A DNA stretch of 28,625 nt from positions 1 to 28,625 of the IMG/VR virus record IMGVR_UViG_3300037258_000069. One strand, given 5' to 3'. Shown piece after piece: positions 1 to 8,800 of the stretch (position 1 is the first letter of the stretch; the number at the start of each line of letters is the position of its first letter). The translations under genes and the position numbers were made by a program. The notes beneath the pieces are model-generated. The model saw only the letters and a program-made list of their open reading frames with translations, was not told the DNA's origin and did no database searches. Source of the DNA: a virus.

Positions 1-1283
1 AGCAGCAGTTCGCCGGGCTGCAAGGTGGAGGCCTCGTTCTGCCGGCCGCGGGTAATGGTGATCGTGTCCCGCTGGTAAGTCTGGCTGGTGATGTCCGTCC
101 AGGCGCCGTTGACAAACAGCTCGACGAGCAGGGTAAGCGGGACCTGCGGGAAGATCGCCGGAAGCGCGATGGTCCCGGACCCGTGAAGGGCCAGCGGGCC
201 GAGGGCGAACGACCCGGCTACGTTGAAGGTGTTAGCCGTGATGAACGACGCGGAGGAAGACAGGGCCAGCGGGCCGAGAGCGAATGCCCCGGAGACAATG
301 AAGTTACCGGTGGTAGCTGAGACTGGTGCGGACAGGGCCAGCGGTCCGAGAGCGAACGACCCGGAGACTGCGAAGGACCCCGGGGTGTTGACGTTGTCGA
401 TGAACGTGGTGCCGGTTGCTTCACTGTCGTCGATGCCGGTGTACACGTTGTAATAAAGGCTGGAAGCGTCGAATGAGTAGGTCTTAGACCACTGGTTAGT
501 CCAGGTAACGCCGTCGGGAGCAGTGTCGAAGAGGACTGTCCCGCCGGATTCCCGGATGCGCCACCAGGCGTGACTCGTCGCGTTATAGGCAATGGTAGAG
601 CTGGTGGTCACCACGCCGTTCTCGGCAACCACGGAGTACAAGTTAGGCGTCGCGTAAGAGATACCGAAGTAGTTACCGTCGTCGTTGATCAGCTGGAAGC
701 CGGTTTCAGTAGCCGTGCCGACAAACGGGGTCACCTGGGCGTACGCGTACGTTCCGCGGACATCGTAGTAACCGGTCGACCCCAGGCTGGAGCTGTATGA
801 CGTGTCGCACTGGATAGCGCACTGGTTGCCGGTGACCGTGACGGTACCCGTCGTCTGGTTCCACACCGAGTCCAGGTCGTTCACCGTAAACGGGTCGACC
901 AGGGTGGAGGTGGCAACGCCAGGCGTGCTGACGGGGAAGAACACCAGGGTGATACCGGCCGCGTAGGAGAAGGGGTTTGTCCAGGACCCTCCGCCGGTAA
1001 CAGTTAGCTGCCCGGTGCGCGTTCCGCCCGTCGCTGAGCTGGTGTCAATCGCGGTGTGCGCGACTGAGCTGGTCCCGCCGTCGTTCACTGAGCTGGTGAA
1101 ACCGTTGGCACCGCCGGTTGTCCAGGTGTTAGTTCCTGCGGACGCTTCCGTGCAGGCAGCAAACAGGGCCAGGGTGCCGTAGGCGGGGCTGACGGTCGGC
1201 GCGGAAATAGAAGACACGACTGCCGCTGCTGCCTTGGGGGCGATAAACGGCTGGTGCGGGAACCCGCGGTTGAAGATAGCCAT
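1..1283 (-). CDS. Modular minor tail protein, 3' end outside window
   Basis: An open frame starts at ATG 1283 and runs off the left edge without a stop (427 codons visible). GAGGGAG lies 9 bases before the ATG and overlaps the stop of the upstream gene. In order it shows an N-terminal beta-rich domain (about residues 1-118), a jelly-roll/LamG-like module (about 126-300, with the signature SHAWWRIRES), three copies of a 14-residue repeat beginning V-[SA]-G-[SA]-F-A-L-G-P-L-A-L (306-319, 330-343, 355-368), and a C-terminal stretch near 378-427 (VELFVNGAWTDIT, then ITITRGRQNE). That last stretch resembles the N-terminus of actinophage minor tail proteins; the match is from memory of the family. 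The jelly-roll module and repeats are shared with the 1094-aa protein at 2585-5869, so this is probably a fusion of an adsorption/carbohydrate-binding module to a tail-tip protein. The reading frame and repeats are seen directly; binding function is inferred. Confidence 0.85.
   Translation of the reverse strand, partial: MAIFNRGFPHQPFIAPKAAAAVVSSISAPTVSPAYGTLALFAACTEASAGTNTWTTGGANGFTSSVNDGGTSSVAHTAIDTSSATGGTRTGQLTVTGGGSWTNPFSYAAGITLVFFPVSTPGVATSTLVDPFTVNDLDSVWNQTTGTVTVTGNQCAIQCDTSYSSSLGSTGYYDVRGTYAYAQVTPFVGTATETGFQLINDDGNYFGISYATPNLYSVVAENGVVTTSSTIAYNATSHAWWRIRESGGTVLFDTAPDGVTWTNQWSKTYSFDASSLYYNVYTGIDDSEATGTTFIDNVNTPGSFAVSGSFALGPLALSAPVSATTGNFIVSGAFALGPLALSSSASFITANTFNVAGSFALGPLALHGSGTIALPAIFPQVPLTLLVELFVNGAWTDITSQTYQRDTITITRGRQNEASTLQPGELL
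180..368 (-). repeat. Three copies of the 14-codon VSGSFALGPLAL repeat
   Basis: Copies lie at 180-221, 255-296 and 327-368, in frame on the minus strand and spaced 75 and 72 bases apart. The two rightmost differ at 6 of 42 bases. They encode the linker-like repeat between the jelly-roll module and the minor-tail domain of the left-edge gene. Related copies are at 3644-3754, 4886-5002 and 13554-13595. Confidence 0.9.
385..905 (-). repeat. Jelly-roll (LamG-like) module, copy 1 of 3
   Basis: This encodes about 175 residues closely similar to two modules in the gene at 2585-5869. Shared landmarks are a Trp near the start (DSVWNQT versus DTVANWAN), a Cys-Ala/Gly-Ile stretch, YAYAQ, ETGFQL, SHAWWRIRE, a phenylalanine strand with S/APDGxxW, and a closing TGTxxxxNVN. 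The fold assignment as a concanavalin/LamG-type beta sandwich is an inference from the pattern. Confidence 0.75.
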
Positions 1284-1297
1284 TGGCTACGACTCCC

Positions 1298-2011
1298 TCA
1301 CCATAGTGATGCCGCGCCAATCGCCTGCCGCAGGTAGACCCCCGCTGGAGTCGTTACTACTGCCACTCCCGGCTGGATCTCCGCAAGGGCGAACGCGTTG
1401 GTGGCAGCCGTGTTGGTGAAGCCCATGGAGATGGCGGTGCCGCCAGTAGACAGGGACGCGGCCTCGATGCACGCCGAGGTGTCTCCGTTCGGCCCGGCGC
1501 TGTACTTCCCGTAAATCGAGGTAGTCGCGTTAGCCGTCAGCGTCTTAGCGCCAGAGCTGGTACCGAATCCGCCGACGCACTGCGATCCGGTAGTGCCAGG
1601 GGTGATCGACAGGTGCGTGTTGGACGCGTCAGCGATTGCGGTGACACCGCTCTGGGACGCAGCAGCAGCGGCGCCGGCGAACTGCCGGGTGATGATCGAT
1701 ACCCCGTCAGCAGTCCCGCCGGCGACAGTAACGGCAAAAGCAACAGTCGCGGCACCGGACCACGCATCCCGCACGTAGACGAAAGCGAGGCCCGTGTTTG
1801 TTGTCTGGTTGGTTTCCGAGACCAGCAGCGTCCAGGACCCGGAACCGGAAGTATCGGTCAGCGTGGCACTGACGAAAGTTAGCCCGCCTCCGTTACCAAC
1901 GCCGACGATAGCTACTTGGAGTGCTCCGGACGTCGGGGTGTAGGAGCCGGTAGTAACTGCCCCGGTATCGGACGTCACGTACGCGGCGCCCGCGGTCTCG
2001 GTCAGTGCCAT
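1298..2011 (-). CDS. Tail-associated beta-rich protein
   Basis: The protein has 237 aa, with ATG at 2011 preceded by the strong ribosome binding site AGGAAGGAGGG. It is rich in Ala, Thr, Gly and Ser. The first half shows alternating hydrophobic strands (ALQVAIVGVGNGGG, SWTLLVSE, LAFVYVRDAWSG) of the kind found in phage tail proteins with one or more beta-sandwich domains. The same type of pattern occurs at the C-terminus of the 1094-aa protein upstream (GDLLIAVI, then YGWTLIYGE, then AAYWLVAAGSDS). It lies in the tail-tip cluster downstream of the tape measure, and its stop codon overlaps the ribosome binding site of the next gene. It is most likely a structural or receptor-binding accessory; no catalytic motif was seen and the exact role is unknown. 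Confidence 0.8.
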   Translation of the reverse strand: MALTETAGAAYVTSDTGAVTTGSYTPTSGALQVAIVGVGNGGGLTFVSATLTDTSGSGSWTLLVSETNQTTNTGLAFVYVRDAWSGAATVAFAVTVAGGTADGVSIITRQFAGAAAAASQSGVTAIADASNTHLSITPGTTGSQCVGGFGTSSGAKTLTANATTSIYGKYSAGPNGDTSACIEAASLSTGGTAISMGFTNTAATNAFALAEIQPGVAVVTTPAGVYLRQAIGAASLW

Positions 2012-2035
2012 TTACCCTCCTTCCTGACTATGTAG

Positions 2036-2052
2036 TCTTCGTATTACGAAGA
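2036..2052. promoter_or_regulatory. 17-base dyad in the 45-base gap between tail genes
   Basis: TCTTCGTATTACGAAGA is a perfect inverted repeat with 8-base arms around a single central base. It sits in the gap between the genes at 2057-2551 and 1298-2011, just upstream of the latter's ribosome binding site. A one-base centre is poor for an RNA hairpin but typical of a protein operator site. No promoter elements stand out beside it. Confidence 0.5.
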
Positions 2053-2056
2053 TTGT

Positions 2057-2551
2057 CTACTCTCTCCAGATCACATAGGCCAGGGCAGACACTGAGGTTG
2101 TCGGGACGGTGATCGTGCAGATGAGGAACGCAGAGACAGGCACCATCGGTTCGCGGCCGAGCGGGAACTGCTTCACGTAGGTGTTAGTGCTCAGCAGCTG
2201 GGCGTCGTAGATCTGCGTGGTGGTGGCAACCGGGGCGACCGAGTTGGTGGCACCTGCGAGCAGCCAGTCAGAAGTACAGCCGGAAGCCGGGGCACCAGGG
2301 GGACCGTACGCGGAGATAGTGCCCGCGGCCATGTGAGTCAGTACGGACGTGGTGCTGGTTTCCCGCAGGTCCACGATCACGCCTGCCGGCGTCCCGGTGA
2401 ACGACACCCCGTACTCGACAAGGCTGATCTGCTTGGTGGACGGCGTGGCCAGCTGGAACAGCACCGTCGCGGAAGTCCCCGTGGTTACCGGGATCACGCT
2501 GCCTGTGGTGGGCGTCGCGAAAGTGCCGGTGAAGTACAAATTCTCGGCCAT
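2057..2551 (-). CDS. Small tail-associated structural protein
   Basis: The protein has 164 aa, with ATG at 2551 and AGAGGAGA 5 bases upstream. It is dominated by Thr, Val, Ala and Ser, without signal peptide or membrane segment. The segments ISLVEYGVSFTG and VIVDLRET recall small beta-rich phage structural proteins whose core begins with an E-[WY]-G-V-S-F-type strand; I recognise this only loosely. It lies between the GH16 tail protein and a beta-sandwich tail protein and is expected to be part of the tail tip or a side fibre. No enzymatic motif is visible. Confidence 0.8.
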   Translation of the reverse strand: MAENLYFTGTFATPTTGSVIPVTTGTSATVLFQLATPSTKQISLVEYGVSFTGTPAGVIVDLRETSTTSVLTHMAAGTISAYGPPGAPASGCTSDWLLAGATNSVAPVATTTQIYDAQLLSTNTYVKQFPLGREPMVPVSAFLICTITVPTTSVSALAYVIWRE

Positions 2552-2584
2552 CAGTTCTCCTCTTTCCCTTCCAGGTTACGGGGA

Positions 2585-5500
2585 TCAGCCCGAGGCGTAT
2601 ATGCCGTAGCTGTCGAACCAGCCGGTTGTGCCCGTTGTGTCGTACTGGGTGATCTCGTACAGCGTCGCGGTCATTGCCCCGGTGCCGGTCAGCGTGCAGG
2701 TGAACGCGGGAATAGAGTCACTCCCGGCGGCGACCAGCCAGTACGCGGCGACGTAAGCATGCGGGGAGACCGCGGTGTTTCCTTCGCCGTAGATAAGCGT
2801 CCACCCGTACGGGTACGGCCCGGCTGCGCCCGTGCTGCTCAGCGCGAGGTCGTCCATCCAGAACGGGCCGATGCTGGCCACGCCGGGGTTGATGCCGAAC
2901 CGGACGCTGGTGATCGACGCGGACGCGGTGTTTACGCTGGCCGCGGTGGTCTGCGTTTCCGTCGCGGTCGTTCCGTCTACCTGCTCGTACAGGCTGACAG
3001 AAAGCTGCCCGACGGTGGCGGAGCCAGTCAGGAAGCCTTCCAGCCGGAACCACTGGTTGAGCGGGATCGTGTTCGTGGTCGTCAGGACGTCGGTACCCGC
3101 GGAGCCGTCGAGGGCGATGACACCGGAGCTGTTGACGTTGACTGACCCGCAGTACGTGCTGGTGGCCACCCACTCGACGAGCCGGAAGCTGGACGCGGGG
3201 AACGCGGTGAAGTAGAAGTAGCCGCGGAACCACAGCTGGCTGCCGGACAGGTTCCACGCTGCGTAGGACGCCTGAACAGACGACCCGGTCGAGACCTTAG
3301 CGGACAGGGACCCGTGCGCTGAAGTGGAGTTGTCGAAGGCAATAGAAGTGCCGGTTCCGCTGCCGATCGCGGTGAACTGGGTGTCACCCGGGGCGGCCGA
3401 GTTGCTGGTGCTGACCGTGGTGCCGGACGTGCCGCCCTCGAAGGTGTTCTCCAAGGTGGTAGTAGACAGCGCCGGAACCGGGGGTGTTACCGAAGTAGCC
3501 GCGGCAGCCGTGATAACTGCGATAAGCAGGTCTCCAGCGGTGTCCGTTTGCCCGGTGCCGAGAACCGGGGTTACCGATCCGGATGTAGCCCGGGTCAGGG
3601 TCGGGGTGCCAACGTAGCTGAATGCCTGAACGTAGCTCGCGGCAGCTGACAGGGCAAGAGGACCGAGGGCGAACGCGCCGGAGACAGTGAACGTCCCCGC
3701 GGTAGTCGCGGAAGAGGACAGGGCAAGAGGACCGAGGGCGAACGCGCCGGAGACTGTAACCGGGGTGACGTTGATGTTGGTGACGTTGCTGGTCCCGGTG
3801 CCGGTTCCGGTTCCCGCGAAGACAGCGACCGTGCAGCCGTTTACTGAGAACGCGTACGCCGTTGACCACAGCTGTGCCCAGATGACTCCGTTCGCCGAGG
3901 TCTCGAAGAACAGCGTGCCGCTCGATTCCCTTATCCGCCACCAGGCATGGCTCGTCGCGCTGTAGGTAACGGTAGGGCTGCTCGTGGTCGTACCGTTCTG
4001 GTACAAGGTGGCGTACATCAGACCGCCCAGGTAACCGAGCTCCGCCTCGTACGAGCCTATAGACGACCCGGTACCGTCCCCGACGAACACCTGCAGCGCC
4101 GTCTGGGCGGTGGCTGAGATAAACGGCAGGAACGCGCCGCCTACCGAGCCGCCCTGCAAGTTGTACGTGACGGAGCTGATCAGCTCGGAATCGTAGCTGG
4201 GGTCAGCCTTGATCGAGCACTGGCTGCCCGCGACGGATACGGTGCCGAACGACCACGCCCACAAGGTTGACAGGTCGTTAGAGTCGAACCCGTCGGACAG
4301 CGTAGAGATAGCCGCCGGGTTAACGTTTACGTTAGTGAAGTACGAGGTACCTGTGGCGTGCGTCGTGGTGTTACCAGCGTAGACACTGATGAACAGCGCG
4401 GTGACGTTCATCGTGTACGCCGTCGAGTAGAACAGGGTCCAGTTAAGCCCGTCGGGACTGACGTCGAAAAAGAGCATTCCGGTCAGTTCGCGGATGCGCC
4501 ACCAGGCGTGCGTGCTCGCGTTATAGGTAACAGGTGGGCTGCTTGTGGTTACCCCGGCCTGGGTCAGGAAGATCGCCAGGGTTTCCTCGGAGTAGTCAAA
4601 CGTGATGCTGTTACTGCCGTCCGCGTACAGCTGGAAGCCAGTCTCGGATACAGCCGTCCGAAACGGGGCAAACTGCGCGTAGGCGTAAGAACCCGTCAGG
4701 TTGTACGTGCTGGTCGTCTGCAGGCTGCTGGAATACGCGTTGTCCGACTGGATACCGCACCAGCCGTTGCCCACGGCGAAAGTACCCGTGCTGTTCGCCC
4801 AGTTGGCTACCGTGTCGTCAGATCCGAACTGGTCAGTGAAAGACGCAGTAGACCCGGCTCCGCTAGTTCCGGAAACCGTTGCCGAGCTGCTCAAGGCGAG
4901 TGGCCCCAGCGCGAACGAGCCGGACACCGTGCTGCCCGTGCCCGTCGTGGCGGTGACCGAGCTGCTCAGGGCGAGTGGCCCCAGCGCGAACGAGCCGGAC
5001 ACCGTGGTGTTAGTCCCGGAGGTGTTCGGGTCCGGGCCAGCGGGCGCCCAGATCCTGACGTAGTCCACCTTCATCGAGTCGATGGGCAGTGCGGAAGCGA
5101 CGGGGGTACCGCTAGTGGCTTTCGCGATGTGTACCTGGAGGATCGGGTACAGGATGCCGTTGGCCGCGGTGAAATTCCACTCACTAGACGGGCTGCCGCT
5201 CGACGGGGTGATCGGTGAGCTGGTGTTAAGCACCCCGTCTACCCACGTCGTGATGCTGTTCTCGGTGTAGTCCACCCGGTAAACGTGAAACACGCCGCCG
5301 CCGACAGTGCTGGTCTTCGAGTTTCCGAACGCCGTCGGGTTGGAACCCGGGCCTCCGTAAAAGCTGCTCTCAGACACCGTCGGCTGGGGGCTTGACTGGC
5401 CGCCGTCCCCGGCTTCCATCAGGTCAATCTCGGCGTAGTCCGCGTTGGTGTTGGAGTTACTGCCCAGGAACCAGCAGACTGTCCACAACCCGCTCAGCGC

Positions 5501-5869
5501 GTTTACGGCAACCCTGAACTCACACGACTGGTTGAGCTGCATGGCGAACTTGGGGGTGCCCGCACTCTGCTCACCGGTGGCAGACGCGTCTACGTAAGCC
5601 GACGGCCACATGTTTGACGGAGCTCCGCCTGTCCCCTGCGGCCCGACGGTAAACACCAGGTTGCTGGCCCCGTCCTGGTGCAGGTACGTCACCGTCCCCG
5701 GGTACCACACAAGCTGGTCGGTTCCGTTGAACAGGCCAGACCCGACGGCGATGTTCCAGATAGCAGTGCTGGGCAGCGTGTTAGCGATGCCGCTGCTCAT
5801 GTTGTGGGTGACGCCGTTCGGGTCAACCCAGGTGCCGCCGCTGAAGTCGTCGTTCAGAATGTAACTCAC
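2585..5869 (-). CDS. GH16-type glycoside hydrolase tail protein with jelly-roll modules
   Basis: The protein has 1094 aa, with GTG at 5869 just after the tape-measure stop. Residues 1-275 look like a family 16 glycoside hydrolase: LWTVCWFLG, then DYAEIDLMEAGDG with the catalytic pattern E147-x-D149-x-x-E152, then FHVYRVDYTENSITTWVDG, and MKVDYVRIW near 266-274. GH16 enzymes cut beta-1,3/1,4-glucans or related polysaccharides by a retaining mechanism. Next come two short repeats (290-303, 315-328), two jelly-roll modules (about 343-517 and 523-702), two more short repeats (706-719, 729-742), and a C-terminal beta-sandwich (748-800 and 1015-1080) that appears split by another jelly-roll domain (803-1012). 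Position behind the tape measure suggests a tail-tip depolymerase or adsorption protein. The enzyme call rests on motif and layout; the substrate is unknown. Confidence 0.85.
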   Translation of the reverse strand: MSYILNDDFSGGTWVDPNGVTHNMSSGIANTLPSTAIWNIAVGSGLFNGTDQLVWYPGTVTYLHQDGASNLVFTVGPQGTGGAPSNMWPSAYVDASATGEQSAGTPKFAMQLNQSCEFRVAVNALSGLWTVCWFLGSNSNTNADYAEIDLMEAGDGGQSSPQPTVSESSFYGGPGSNPTAFGNSKTSTVGGGVFHVYRVDYTENSITTWVDGVLNTSSPITPSSGSPSSEWNFTAANGILYPILQVHIAKATSGTPVASALPIDSMKVDYVRIWAPAGPDPNTSGTNTTVSGSFALGPLALSSSVTATTGTGSTVSGSFALGPLALSSSATVSGTSGAGSTASFTDQFGSDDTVANWANSTGTFAVGNGWCGIQSDNAYSSSLQTTSTYNLTGSYAYAQFAPFRTAVSETGFQLYADGSNSITFDYSEETLAIFLTQAGVTTSSPPVTYNASTHAWWRIRELTGMLFFDVSPDGLNWTLFYSTAYTMNVTALFISVYAGNTTTHATGTSYFTNVNVNPAAISTLSDGFDSNDLSTLWAWSFGTVSVAGSQCSIKADPSYDSELISSVTYNLQGGSVGGAFLPFISATAQTALQVFVGDGTGSSIGSYEAELGYLGGLMYATLYQNGTTTSSPTVTYSATSHAWWRIRESSGTLFFETSANGVIWAQLWSTAYAFSVNGCTVAVFAGTGTGTGTSNVTNINVTPVTVSGAFALGPLALSSSATTAGTFTVSGAFALGPLALSAAASYVQAFSYVGTPTLTRATSGSVTPVLGTGQTDTAGDLLIAVITAAAATSVTPPVPALSTTTLENTFEGGTSGTTVSTSNSAAPGDTQFTAIGSGTGTSIAFDNSTSAHGSLSAKVSTGSSVQASYAAWNLSGSQLWFRGYFYFTAFPASSFRLVEWVATSTYCGSVNVNSSGVIALDGSAGTDVLTTTNTIPLNQWFRLEGFLTGSATVGQLSVSLYEQVDGTTATETQTTAASVNTASASITSVRFGINPGVASIGPFWMDDLALSSTGAAGPYPYGWTLIYGEGNTAVSPHAYVAAYWLVAAGSDSIPAFTCTLTGTGAMTATLYEITQYDTTGTTGWFDSYGIYASG
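3644..3754 (-). repeat. Two copies of the VSGAFALGPLAL repeat
   Basis: Copies at 3644-3685 and 3713-3754 differ at only 2 of 42 bases, spaced 69 bases apart. They separate the second jelly-roll module from the C-terminal beta-sandwich of the 1094-aa tail protein. Confidence 0.9.
3764..4303 (-). repeat. Jelly-roll (LamG-like) module, copy 3 of 3
   Basis: This encodes residues of about 523-702 of the 1094-aa tail protein. It shares SHAWWRIRES, FFETSANGVIW and the closing TGTSNVTNINV with the other two modules. It abuts copy 2 with a five-residue gap, so the two form a tandem duplication. Confidence 0.75.
4319..4843 (-). repeat. Jelly-roll (LamG-like) module, copy 2 of 3
   Basis: This encodes residues of about 343-517 of the 1094-aa tail protein. 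Landmarks are SYAYAQFAPF, ETGFQLYADG, THAWWRIREL, SPDGLNWTLF and TGTSYFTNVNV. By eye it is more similar to the module of the left-edge gene (385-905) than to its own tandem neighbour in the YAYAQ and ETGFQL strands. Confidence 0.75.
4886..5002 (-). repeat. Two copies of the VSGSFALGPLAL repeat
   Basis: Copies at 4886-4927 and 4961-5002 differ at 1 of 42 bases, spaced 75 bases apart. They join the GH16-type domain to the first jelly-roll module. The near identity points to a recent duplication or gene conversion. Confidence 0.9.
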
Positions 5870-5871
5870 AG

Positions 5872-8800
5872 CTAACCACCCAGCACCTTCTGGAGACCGC
5901 CCTTTTTCCGGATGGTGTACTGCAGGTCAGTCAGCTGCCGGTCGGTCAGCCCGAGGGTCTTGAAGCTCTGGCCCAGTTCCAGCGTGATGCTCATGCCTGA
6001 CCCGCCAACGGCCTCGGGCGCTCCGGTTCCGTTGTAAGCCATCGTGTAGCCGGGCTTCAACCATCCGCCGTTGTCGTAACTGACCGCGCCACCGTGCGCG
6101 TACCCGTGGCCGGACCCGATGCCCATGCCGTTGGACTCCAGGGACGGCCCGTACACATGATCGGCATAGTTCAGCGCGGCGGCGATGTTGGCCAGCGGGT
6201 TGTAAATGTCGGTGCTGGTGCCAGGCCAGTGATACTCGTCGAACGTCGGCTGGATCACCTGCATGAGTCCCTTAGACGGGGTTCCCAGCAGGGCGTTCGA
6301 GTCAGTCAGGTTGATAGCGTTCGGGTTACCGCCGCTCTCCGTGCTCATCTGGTACAGCACGTTGTTCTGCAGGGCAGCCGAAAGGCCCTCCATCGACAGT
6401 GCCTGCGCGACAGTGGCTGCCCACTGGCTGACTCCGGCCGACGGGGTGTAGTTGATGTTTCCGGCAGCCGCGGTAGCGGCCTTCTTGGCAGCAGCCTGGA
6501 ACGCCGTGTTTTCCTGCTGCGCCCACAGCTTTGCGGTAGCTGAACCCCACGAGCCCTCCTGCGAGGCAGCGAACGACCCGGGAGCGTTGAAGTCCACACT
6601 TCCGCCGGAGGCGTACTTGCGGCTGTTAACAGCGTCCAGGAAGTGCATGCCGTACTTGTTGACCGCGTCTGCCTGGACCACGTACTCGCCGTCAGACAGC
6701 ATCGCCGGGATCTTGTCGCCCCGGGGCCCACCGGGTCCTGACATGTAACCGCCGGCTGCCTTGCCGATGAACACAAGGCTGGACGTCTCAGGGTTTTCCC
6801 CTGGGAGGTGCGAGATCGCGTCGAGGGTGCCCTGTGCGGTGGCCGTTACCCCGACGCTGACTGTCTTGCCCTTCAGCGCGTTGATGGCTCCTTGCAGCTT
6901 GGGCAGCGAAGTCTGCCACAGGGTGTCGGCCTGCTTCTTGGTTAGCCCGAGGGAACCGGTGGCGAAAGCGTCGAACTCATCGTGCGCCTTGGACGTGCTG
7001 CCGGTCAGCGTAACGAACTGGGCGCCCAGGGACACCGCCGCGGACTTAGTTGACAGGCTGTTCAGCCCGGTCTGCTTGATGGCCGTGTACAGGTTCTGCA
7101 TCGGCTTGAGGCCGCCGGTGCTCGTCAGCGTCACCTGGGCCATCGCCTGGTTTAGCTGGGAGCTCATCGCGGCCGACAGGTTCTTCGCGGCCTGCGTCAG
7201 GTTCGCCGTGCTCAGCGTCAGGGTGGCCTGCTGCTTGTCGAGGTCGGTTTCCGCCCCCTGGGTATTCCCGACCCACTTGGTCAGCGCGGTGAAGCTGTCA
7301 ACACCCTGGAACCCGGCGATCTGGGCGAGAGCGAAAACCTCCGCCGTCGCCTCCTTCGACCCGGCGGCCAGTGGCAGCATCTGCGCGACGACGTCCTTGC
7401 CTGCCTTAGCTAGTGCATCCTGCGCGGTAGCCGTGTTGCCTGAGGCAGCCGCCATCGTCTGCAGGTTGCCGTACAGGGTGACAGCCGAGGTTATCTGCTG
7501 GTCAAACGCCTGACGGGCAGCGAGGGAAGCCGTTGATGTGCCGTTCATTGCCGCACCGACTGCGGCGAACTTGTCCTTGAGGTTACCGACCTTGATGGTC
7601 AGCGTTGCCCCGGCGCCCCCCGTGCTAGCCAGCGAGGAAGACAGCTCGGTGAGGCCCTGCTCGAACGTAGCGAACGACGAGTCGCCCCCGGTGACAATAC
7701 CCAGCCAGGCACTGTAAGCCTGCGCTAGCTTCTGCGCGTCAGTAACCTGGGCGGCCTGAGTTACATTGAGAGCGTTCAAGGCTTGATTCAACGCCCCGAC
7801 ACCCGGGGTCATCACCTGCAGCTCCTTGGCGTACCCGGAGACCATCGTGTTGATGGTCATCCAGTTGTCAGCCCCGGAGCCGAGCAGCTGGTTCGAGGTG
7901 ATCTGCGCGCCGGAGGCGAGGGCCAGCGCACCGGGGATTGTCGTGCCGTACGTAGCAGCCAGCGCGCCCAGGTTGACATTGACGTTCTCCTGCTGGGCGT
8001 TCAGCTGGGACAGGCCGCCCTTGTAGGTGCCAAGCGACTGGGTGGCTGCCTGGACGCCCTGGTTCATGCCATCGAGCCGGAATTCCACGGTGCCGCTGGT
8101 GCTGGCTACCTTCGACTGCGCGGTGGACACGTCGCTGGCAGCAGCGGTGATCTTCGCGTACGTCTGCGCTACCCCGGACGAAAGTGAGCTCTCTAGCTGG
8201 GCCAGCGACGCGTTCTGCACGGTCTTCTGGATGCTCGAATTGAAGTCGTCCGCCGCAGTCTTGCTGGCCTTCAGGTAAAGGACGACGGCAGTCAGCGCGC
8301 CGATCATCAGGCCAACGCCCGCGATAACCGGCCCGGTGCCAATTTCCTCCAGCGCGCCGCCGACGTTCAGTGCGCCCGCAGAGATCTTGTTTTCTGAGCC
8401 GAGGAACTTCTCCGCGAAGGTGGCGATGCTCAGGCTGGCGCTGGCTGCCCCGTCGACCAGGCCCGAAAACAGCTTGGCCCCGATGGTGCCGGTGAGGCCG
8501 CCGTAAAGTATCGCTCCGTGCAGCTTCAAGAACGCCGCGAGGACCGGCTCGATACCAGAGACAACCGCGGCACCAGCATGCAGCCCGGCGTCCCCGAAAT
8601 TCAGCAAGACTTCCGCGTATCCCGGGACGGCTCGCATCAGGCTGCCGAGGATAGAGCCAACGGCTTCAAACGAGTCGATCAGCTTAAGAAGGTCGTCGCT
8701 CGCCTGGTTGATGAAGTTGCCGCCAGCAGACGACGAGAACGCGATCGCCGCCTTAGCCGCCAGCTGATCAAACGCCCCGCCGAGCTTAGCCAGGTCGGGA

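Noticed and set aside
3644-5002. The short tail repeats as a CRISPR-like or diversity-generating array
   Set aside because: The repeats are in frame, coding and few. No reverse transcriptase or template repeat was found in the window.
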